Shown here: piece after piece, positions 55,312 to 64,000 of the stretch
Position numbering within the stretch: position 1 is the first letter of the stretch
Layout of the letters: each line of letters opens with the position of its first letter
Assembly (NCBI GenBank): GCA_022496805.1
Contig: CM040096.1
Span: 10,293,501-10,357,500, forward strand
DNA length: 64,000 nt
Source of the DNA: Pohlia nutans
Taxonomy: Eukaryota; Streptophyta; Bryopsida; Bryales; Mniaceae
Direction of reading: 5' to 3'
Notes under the pieces: generated by a model
The model's database searches: none
What the model was told of the DNA's origin: nothing
The model's input: the letters and a program-made list of their open reading frames with translations, nothing else
Made by a program: the position numbers and the translations under genes

Positions 55312-55976
55312 AACATTATGGGTTGTTATAAACAAGAGTATATTCACAACGTTCGTTTGGTTTTAAGATAAGACGGGACTGTCACATATATGTATTGATG
55401 CATCCATGGGGATTTGAACTAGAACTAGTTATAGGCTAGAACCTACATCCAACCTAACATAAGGAAGAGTTTTACTAACTTTAAGACATTGAGTTAAATT
55501 AGTTTTACCTTAATAAGTGATTTTAGTTACTAAACGTTAAACGCTTAAATTTTTCCTTTGAATAACTTTACCAGAAAAAACTCAGTAAACAAAGAAAAGA
55601 CCTTTTTGAACTTTTTCGTCCTACAAATCAATGCTAGCATATGTTTGTTGCATCAAAGAGCACACTGCAACAAACATCACCATGTTGCCACATGCCGCTC
55701 ATACTATCCAAACAATATAATATTTTTTGGATAGACAAGTACTCTAAAATAGAAAAACTTATTGTGTTTATAAATTTTATGAAATCATTCTTGTTTGCTT
55801 TTTATTTTTATTTTTTTCAAAAACACCATCTTTTATGGGTCAAAGGGAGTATTTGTTTGACTTTGGAAAACAACACATAAAACAACATATCTACTGCTTC
55901 ATTGTTAAAAAGGTATTCCAAATGTATAGTTTGCATATAAATTTATCCTTGGATATCTAAGCGACTATAATAATAT
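55312..55976. other. AT-rich intergenic DNA
   Basis: Nothing recognised. The 79-codon ORF at 55641-55880 has a shadow-like composition. Confidence 0.5.
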
Positions 55977-57222
55977 TTATTTATTTAATTTTTTCTTTGT
56001 AGTCATCATCACACAACCCATTTGAATGAATCCACTATTCCTTATGGTGCCATGTCTAAATCTTGCCGTATTTAACAACAACATTGATCCATTGCGTGGC
56101 TTTAAATAAACACCAAAGTTGTGGATAACAAATTCTCCTCCAACTCTAAAAGTTCCTAAATTTGACCCATGGAAATATGCAACAACAAAATAATATTTTT
56201 TTCCAATAAATATCTATAATATTTAATTGTAAATCTAGAATATTGTTGTATGTAAATAAGCAACTAACCTTTTAAAAACCACATGATGAATCCCATTCCA
56301 TAATCATTCGGATCATCGTGTGCATGGGTAAAATAATTTTTGGAAACCGTCATAGTTGTAAATTGAGTGAATCTCATTCTCTCCATCTTGGAAAAATCCA
56401 CAAGGATCGCATAGCCTCCAAAGGTGCTATCGATGAATTAAAATTCATTTTTAAATGATTCATAGCTTGATCACAAATTTTTCCTCCTTTTTATGCAATG
56501 CAATAACGGGTGCTTTATTCCTCTTGTTTTTCTAATTTGATTGAGCATATATTTGTGGTTTGTGCAATAGCTTGTCATGATGCCATCTGCACATTATCAT
56601 ATCTCCTCCCCAACAAGCTTTGCCTCTAGGCACAATTCCCCTATCTTCAAAAATTATAGAGCAATGACTTGAAAAAATCAGAACAATTTTCAAGAGAGAA
56701 ATAATCATGACATAAAATGCCAAGGATTGTATTTCCCTCCATTATGACACAATAATTCAAAAGCTCCTTACAACCTTTAATTTTTAATTCAACACTAGGT
56801 TGTTTAGAATAGGTGCACCGTATTATTTCTGTAACTTGTTGGCGTATTGAAGTACCATCCCTACGGAGATTTTCAATCTCAATGAAATTTTCATCATTGC
56901 ATGCACGATTTGAACATGAAAATGTGATGCACGAGGAATTGTCACATTTTTGAAGGATAAGGTTGTGAATCCACTTCTACATAATTAGGAGCACGAAAGA
57001 TGGATGCAGATTCTGAAATGTGTTCTTTTCCCCCAAATCCATGGAGATGGATATTGTTTTTTGTCTCTTTCCATTTACACCATTCAAACAAGAATCAGAT
57101 TTGAGCAAATGAATATTATTATTGTGTTTTTTCCCTTTCATATGGCTCAACCATGAATTATTGTCAATATGTTTGGTGTGACATATCTCACATATTCTAA
57201 CAAAGACATGTACACGTGGCAT
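55977..57222 (-). pseudogene. Zinc-finger plus Fe(II)/2-oxoglutarate dioxygenase-like gene, broken
   Basis: Reading down the minus strand: 57222-56977 encodes a U1/matrin-type finger, CEICHTKHIDNNSWLSHMKG then KKH. After TAG the same frame stays open about 110 codons (57000-56652), with Cys-rich CDNSSCITFSCSNRAC and the stretch VELKIKGCKELLNYC. A frame change leads to FEDRGIVPRGKACWGGDM. Further on, MTVSKNYFTHAHDDPNDYGM holds an HxD (56312-56320), then a probable intron of about 110 bp (donor GTTAG at 56268). Next come NLGTFRVGGEFVIHNFGVYL and LLLNTARFRHGTIRNSGF (distal His 56052-56054), and the frame ends QMGCVMMTTKKKLNK at 55977. HxD, a GxFxL-type turn, a distal HG and a terminal Q-x-G-x-x-M strand fit a double-stranded beta-helix dioxygenase, perhaps TET/JBP- or AlkB-like. 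Several stops and a frameshift mark it as dead. Confidence 0.5.
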
Positions 57223-59597
57223 TTTGCAAACAATTCAAAAAATAATTTTAATTTTTTTTAGAATTGATCTAAAATAGAAATAGTTAAGGATCATGAATCA
57301 CAAAACTAAAATATGTACAGTAGTCATTAATAAGTTTACGTTTATTTAGCTTTGTAAAGAATTTCCAATAAAAATTACTAAAATTATAAGATTTGAGCCA
57401 TATTTGGACAAGTTGTAGTGCACAAGATGAACCACACATACAATTGAGTTTTGATACTAAAAGATTGTTTTTATAAATCTATTTTTATTTGAAATTCAAA
57501 CCAAATTTTTTATCTTTAATTCAAACAACTATGAATACAAATTTTGTTACTTATGGTATATAAATCTTTCAATTGAAAGAATGCAAATCCTCTCTAGAAT
57601 CAAGTGCAAAAAAAATCATGAGTTTTGGGGTCATATTAACTACAATATCAATGTTTGAAGTTTTCAATCAACATTGTTCATTTTAAATATAAATTTTGTA
57701 TGATCTAACACTAAGATATGTAGACTAGCATAGATATGTAGTAGTCATAATCATGAAACACAAAACTTGGATGTAGTAGTGGGATTGTCATAAAAAGGCA
57801 CTACTTGTCATGAAAGGGCATTGTATTGAAAAGGCAACACGGAAGTATGTAATTATCCATCAACCTTTTAATAATCACATATGATTTTTAAATCAAAGAA
57901 ATTTGGTTTGTAATAATTTTGTGGGACTAATGTGTTGTAATCATTGTCATTTTTTCTAAACATCTCATTAATGATAATTGTCTACATTGCTACAAGTCTT
58001 GCAAAATCTGGATGGATGTGAATAGTATATGTGATTCAAAAGGTAATGTCTATCAAACACGAACTTTAAAAGCATTTGTATATATAATGATTTTTTTCTT
58101 GAAATTGTAGAATGTCAACCTTTGAATCAATGAATGCATTATTAATAAAGTAATAATTGATTTGTAATTGTTAAAAATTTAAGAGTTGAAGAAAATAAGT
58201 TTATAATTCTATGATTTTCAATTTGTCTGCATAATAGCTCAAATGTAGTATATTGTTGAATAAAGACTATTTCATCTTGGAATGGCATCTTATGAAAAAT
58301 TTCTAACATAATAATATATGTCGAATTTTGGTCATTGACACATAAATAAGTGTAAAATTTAGAATTTCTATAATTCTAATGCCATGTTGTTTAAGTATGT
58401 GAGAAGCAACAAATACAAAGTATTTTTTAAGGCAACTAAACTTGGATTTACAAACATTGCTTCAACCCTTAAAGGATATCATCACAAATGTACAAACCCC
58501 CCCCCCCCCCCCCCTTTTCCAATGTTGTCTCAATGATGTGTAAATGTGAGGGTTGTAACAATGTTGTGACAATATGTAGAAAATTGTGATTCATTGTCTT
58601 GCCACTGTATTATGAGGCAATAATGTGACAATGCATATTGTACTTATGTTGGTTGAATATGTAAACAATATGTACATCTTTCCAATGATGTGACATAATT
58701 CCAACCACATATATGATCCCATTGATGAATCAACAAGGAAAGTCTTAATGTTGCCCCAATACATATACAATGGCATTTGTTACAACGTTGTCCATTTACC
58801 CTCTGCTCTAATATTCTTTCATTAATGCTATAATAAAAGTATTCTCAACATTAATATTGAATTTGTATTGAGAGGTCACTTAGACAAAGTTAACAATGAC
58901 ATCATTTAGTCGTAATTGAGATTGATATTAGGTCATTATTTTCTAGCCGTGGTTGCATCGTTGAGTCAACAATGACACAATATTGAGACTTCAAGGCTAG
59001 AGACAATTCATCTATTTCCATCTTCTAAATCATTGGCCTCTGTAAAAATACATACTTTCATATGTGATTTTCTAACCTATTGGGTACAATGAAAAAACTT
59101 AGAAAAAAACTCGACTTGAATCCCATAAAATTTTTAATTGATATTTTTTAATGTCGATAATGACTTTAGTAACTTTTAATCGTGAACTACCTAACCATGC
59201 AAATTCTACATTGTGTACAGAAAGGCCGCCATTTTCCTTATAAATGAAAAGGTTTTTGCACTGTTGTATTTTTGCATGATTTTTTAGATAGTTTTTTTAC
59301 ATAAATGAAATCATATTAGAAAAAAATCAAAATTGAATTTACTAGATTCTTTCAAACCATGTGAGCATCCATTTCAACAAAAAAAATCCATTCTTAGAGT
59401 CGACATAGAAATGAAAGTTGTAGCTGATGACTTTTCCTTGACATCCATGCGATTGGATTAATAAGTAATAGTGCCATAATATGTTTCAATTTGATTTCTA
59501 CAACGATTAATTTTTAAATTATATGAAAAAAATTAAAAAATCATTATCATAAACATGAATTTTAGAATGATTTGCCAAAAGTGCATAATGTACAATA
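57223..59597. other. AT-rich intergenic DNA with an 18-C tract
   Basis: No gene seen. A homopolymer of 18 C lies at 58497-58514. 58520-58990 contains scattered CAATGTTGT/CAATGATGT words related to the 62.6-63.1 kb minisatellite. Confidence 0.6.
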
Positions 59598-60284
59598 GGG
59601 TGCTTTCACATTAGGGTGTCATAGTTCTCAACAAAAAAAGTTTCTAATGTTGTAATGCATTTGCATTAATGACGTAATATAATAAATAGGAAAAATACCA
59701 AAAAAAATTAATATAGTAAAATAGAATATTTTGGAATATTTTGGAATATTCTTTCTTATGTCATTTAATCCGCTTGCAAACCATGTCGAATGCATATTCC
59801 AATTACACCACAAGCTTCGTTTTAATTACCCAACCAAGTTCGTAAGAAGTTTTTGGAAATTTGCCATTTTAAGGGGTATTTAATATAAAGGAACAAAAAT
59901 TGTTGTCATAAACCTCTAATATCCATCTTGCTCACAAAATATTTTGGAATCTTTTTTGAATACGATACCTTTATATTATAGGAATTGAGGAAAATTACTG
60001 CCATTACTATATCTCCAATGAAACATATCAATTAAGGCAATAAAATATTTATACTACGTCACTAAATGCAATGTATTACATTTTGGTCCAAACCCGGATC
60101 CAAATACTATTTATATTATTTTTAAAATTATTAATATACATATAATCTTAGAATAACTTTTCACTGTGGTTAACTTTCTGCCAAAACACTAATTTCAATG
60201 ACTAATAGAAAATATTAACCGCCACATTCCACTTGTTATGCGATGTCACACTACACATTTGGACACCCTACCGTGAAAACACCC
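59598..60284 (-). mobile_element. Dispersed TIR element, inverted copy of 13725-14383
   Basis: The ends are GGGTGCTTTCACATTAGGGTGTC and, inverted, GGGTGTTTTCACGGTAGGGTGTC (outer sequence given as similar 23-base ends). The interior matches 13725-14383 throughout, in reverse. No coding capacity, so a MITE-like element. Target duplication not clear. Confidence 0.7.
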
Positions 60285-62590
60285 AACATTGAATCATCTT
60301 TTTGCATAATGTGCAGTATTTTTAAAATTATCTTTTGATTGCTTACAAAGAGATCTCGAGACAAGCCTATCAAACCAAAATAAAACATTGGTGAACAACT
60401 TCACCACTATTGAAGCATAATGATTTCAACCAACCATAATGAATTACAAGATGAGAGTATTAAAATTGTAATTTTAGTGAATTTTCAAAAAAAATCATTG
60501 TAAATTCATATGAAAAATATATAGGTATATTATTTCAAGATCAATTGTATGGATGTCCAAATGTGGATATCTTCTATATGCTCATCAGGGTTGAAGCTCA
60601 AAAACATTAAAGAAACTTTATTTTACAAAGAAGCTCGATGCTCACCCGTGAACACAACATTGAGCTTCTTTTCATTCCGTCGTTTTTGAAACTGTTCGAT
60701 TTTTGTTATCTAGGGTTTCATGCTTTTTAGGGTTTTCAAATGATTGCCAAAGAGTGTGTAGTGGTTGTTTTAGGAATTTAGGCAAGTGCAATCATGGCTG
60801 TAATCTTATTATGTTGGTGGGATGAGCAGCTAGAACACACTTCTCTTTTCATGAAAGTTGCATTGCCACACCATTGTTGAGTGTTTACCATTTCCATGCA
60901 GAATTGAACATTGATTAATATACCTTATTCAACTTATCACTCCCAGTCGTTCAAAACAATGGCCAAATTGGATGAAGAACCAATCCTTATTTATGATGTT
61001 TGATGTTGCTGCCTTTGTGATTTAAGTCAAGTGATGCGATGAGCCTCGGCTCATTAACTTATGCCAAGAATCATTCATGTAAGCAATCATCTCTTCCCCG
61101 ATTGTTGGATTGTTTTTCTTCTTCTCAATGTTGGATTTTTTTCTTCTTCTGGGTACGTCTGTGTTTAGTTAAAATCTAACGTTATGCACTAAGAAAATTG
61201 GTTCTCATATAGGAGCTCAATTTGTAATGGACATAGTGAACCTGCTATGCAATTCGAGATGCAATTGCACTACTTGGCAAGTGGATTCCTAATATTGAGT
61301 GTTGTAATTTATAACTCTTGGTTTTACAATTGTGTGTAGAGAAAAAACTAACTTATCATACTTGCCAAAATGAATCAAAAACTCAAAGTGCTCGTCATAG
61401 ATTGCAGCAGCGGAGTAGATCTTGAGGTACACCTCTTCTTGAGATTGAGGAACAATAAATAATATTGTAGACAACAATGGATGTTAAACATAATTTTTTA
61501 TAGGATTTATGCTTTCTGGAGAATAGGATATTGTTGTACAGATTCAAGGCTTAGTGGGTATTTAGTTGTGATTAGCATAACATAGAGCATATTACGTATA
61601 AATCCTTCTCATGAGTTTTTGGATCGATGGCATGAGACTTAATTCAACAAAAAATTAATAAAATAAATAAACATTCAAATTCTACCTTGATTCTCTTAAT
61701 GTTTTGGACTAGCAAAGATTACTGATGTTAAGGAAGTTGGTAGTTTTTACTTAATTAGGAAGTTCTCGATTTGATATCTCTTGGTCGGACACAAAACTAG
61801 AATGTTTCACTTTTTACTTTATTCTCTCTGCGGAACTTTGTTTGTAACCTAATTTAGTAGCAGAGTAGTGGTGCATATACAATTTTGTTGAAAAATGCAA
61901 TTGCACGTTTTGATCCTTTGAGTTGTAGTCATTTTTCCAAACACGGTGTGAATGGGTTAGAAGACTTGAAAAGCCTTGCATTTATGTTTGTTTGCACATA
62001 CTGAGGGATTCTACTCATGCCTCAATCACAAACATGTGGATTGGTCTTCGAGGAAACAAAGTTTGGGGAGATGGGAAAAAGGAAGGTATAAGGACGAGAA
62101 AGGTCGATGGGATTGGTGTGCTGTTCAATGCTATGTTCTTGTAAGTGTCATTCTTACATTCATTCTTTGGGTACATTCATTTTTTGCTTCATAGTTATGA
62201 TCAAAGTAGATTGTTCTATGTACAACAACTAGGTAGTCATTGGTAAGGTAGATGAAAATCTCTCAACTCTGTTGCTAGTAGGCTAAACTAAGCCAACTTG
62301 TATATTCAAAATTTTGAAAAATTTGCAGCTATCACATACTAAAGTGATTAGGTGCTTAAAATTTTCATCTGTCTATTTTTTAATTTTGACTTATATCTGG
62401 ATTTAAATCCAGTTGAAAGTGATTAGTATGTGTAAAGCTTGAATTGTTTTACACTTGAATTGATTAGAACTTGAATTGTAAAATACATTTGAGCATTTGA
62501 TTGACAAAATATAAAGTTGACTTTGGATTCCATGGCATTAGCTTGACAAAGCGAAGAAGTTAGTAGGAAAACGATGTGTTGAACTGTTGA
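60285..62590. other. Intergenic, with weak exon-like fragments
   Basis: 61290-61477 on the minus strand has a protein-like stretch (EEVYLKIYSAAAIYDEHFEF) preceded by an AG, and 62040-62140 on the plus strand has an exon-like stretch followed by GTAAGTG. Neither can be joined into a gene, so I make no call. Confidence 0.2.
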
Positions 62591-63135
62591 CTCAATGTTG
62601 CAAATTTTGCCAATTTTGTATTGATGTTGACCCAATGTTGAGTCCATGTTGAGTCAATGTTGATCCAATGTTGACCCAATGTTGACACAATTTGTATAGA
62701 TGTTGATACAATTGTGTGCCATCAACACCACAACAATATAACCTTGTTGGCACAATAACGGCCAAGATAACGATCATACTTTCGACATTGGCTCAATGTT
62801 GAGGCAATGATGTGCAAATAATGTGTCAATGTTGAGCCAATGATGTATAAATAATAGTTCAACGTTGAGCCAATGATGTGCAAATAATGGCTCAATGATG
62901 TACAAATAATGTATACATATGTATATGGTTAAGCAATGTCTCAACAAATTCCATCCAAATTTTGTTACAATGTTGTCCACATTGTATGTTCCAACAATGA
63001 CCACTTGTTGATCCAATAATTACATAGCATCATGGAAATGATATTGAAACAAGGCTTCTGATGCAATGTTTTGTCAATGTGCATTGTACCATTATTGAGT
63101 CAATGTTGGACTCTTAGATTGTGTCAAACTAGTTG
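62590..63135. repeat. 12-15 bp minisatellite of CAATGTTGAC/GATGTGCAAATAAT words
   Basis: Variants of CAATGTTGACCCAATGTTGA and GAGCCAATGATGTGCAAATA repeat irregularly for about 500 bp. ORFs here are repeat translations. Confidence 0.8.
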
Positions 63136-63558
63136 ATACAACATTGTCTCAATGTTGATTCAAAACATATGAACGTTTGAGATGAATATGGATCTCTACA
63201 TTGAGTATGACAAATGAAAGGTTAGTAAATAGGCACAAATAGGAATTTTGAGCCCTTGTGCAATTACTATTGAGAGGCTACAAGAGAAAACCTTTTAAAG
63301 GCCATGGTTTGTTCTACAAAGTCCAACCTTTGGAGATCAAGGTTTGTGGATGTAGTGTAAAGTGAAAAGAGGTCACAAAATTGACTACCAACATTTTTAA
63401 TACACCTTTTAAAATATGGTAGCTGTGAATAACTTGAGTGTTATTCTAAACAAGAAGAAGGTTTTTTGAAATTTGTGTTATATTCACTTCTTCTGCTAAG
63501 CCCAAGGGACTCAAGACTTGTCCATTTTTGTTGCCCCAAAGAACATTGAAGTGATTTT

Positions 63559-63856
63559 CACATTACAAAAAATTCAAGCCTTCAAAAGGTTGCTAAGTTT
63601 AAAGGCCAATTTAAACTGCCATGCAAAAATAATAATATAATATTATTTAATTTAAAAAAATTCACAATTTAAAAAAAAAATCCATTCTAAGGTGGCTAAA
63701 ATGGTGCCACATCAAACTTTACATTTTAAATGTTTTTTTGTAAAAAATAAAAAATAAAAAATAATATTTTTTAATATTTTAATATTTTATTATTTTTTGC
63801 ATGGCAGTTTGGCTAAGTTAGCGGCCTTTTAAAGGCCAATTTCTTTTTGTAATGTG
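63559..63856. mobile_element. 298-bp foldback MITE
   Basis: CACATTACAAAAA at the left mirrors TTTTTGTAATGTG at the right. The arms continue inward (GGCCAATTTAAACTGCCATG and its inverse CATGGCAGTTTGGC, then A/T). Target duplication not clear. Confidence 0.7.
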
Positions 63857-64000
63857 TCATTCTCTTTTCTTGTTATCCCTTAAATTACAATTGTTAATTG
63901 TAAAGGGACATTCCATGGTTTTCTTAGTTTTTGAAACTTTCATCAATTGGTTGAAGATTTTCTCTCCAAGGCTTCTTAGATCACCCGTAGTGTAAAGAGG

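Noticed and set aside
61290..61477. Exon of a conserved gene (EEVYLKIYSAAAIYDEHFEF)
   Set aside because: Protein-like, but isolated, without convincing partner exons or a family I recognise.

Overview
The window reads as nuclear DNA of a land plant with a large, repeat-rich genome. It is AT-rich, holds only one convincing host gene in 64 kb (a two-exon TPR gene), and is otherwise built from plant-type transposons, foldback elements, MITEs and satellite arrays. A non-flowering land plant such as a fern or lycophyte would fit the low gene density and the unusual LINE, but I cannot fix the lineage from sequence alone.

Layout. 1.2-2.6 kb: a frameshifted coiled-coil ORF, a 199-bp tandem duplication and a SINE-like block. 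2.63-11.43 kb: an 8.8-kb region bounded by 23-bp perfect terminal inverted repeats and a 4-bp direct repeat (ATAG). It carries two palindrome-centred satellite arrays, and a 906-bp MITE with a TA duplication sits in the first array. 11.7-18.3 kb: tandem and dispersed repeats, a TTA-flanked MITE, a mini-CACTA element and a 1.28-kb foldback element. 18.98-21.1 kb: the host TPR gene on the minus strand, with a short insertion flanked by a 19-bp duplication upstream of it. 21.85-29.1 kb: a decayed non-LTR retrotransposon on the minus strand. Its ORF2 region carries a 2A-type motif, an AP-type endonuclease, a reverse transcriptase with a mutated active site and a C-terminal chromodomain-like segment; an ORF1-like frame lies upstream.

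29.9-38.4 kb: a GC-richer host block split by a young, intact Ty1/copia element (31759-37217) whose two 258-bp LTRs look identical. 39.0-39.9 kb: a SINE-like sequence and half of a foldback element. 43.3-46.6 kb: a broken MULE/SWIM transposase gene, followed by two satellites (46.8-47.8 kb) and the complementary half of a foldback element (48.25-48.98 kb). 50.19-55.31 kb: a second copia element, minus strand, with three defined lesions. 55.98-57.22 kb: a broken gene joining a U1/matrin-type zinc finger to an Fe(II)/2-oxoglutarate dioxygenase-like fold. 59.6-63.9 kb: an inverted copy of the 13.7-14.4 kb repeat, a minisatellite and a MITE.

Functionally, the window shows accumulation and nesting of elements rather than a cooperating gene set. 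Both copia elements appear to use the internal, anticodon-region initiator-tRNA priming known from Drosophila copia. The most unusual objects are the chromodomain-plus-2A LINE, the satellite-bearing 8.8-kb TIR region, the foldback family whose truncated copies break at the same GC-rich palindrome, and the zinc-finger/dioxygenase relic.
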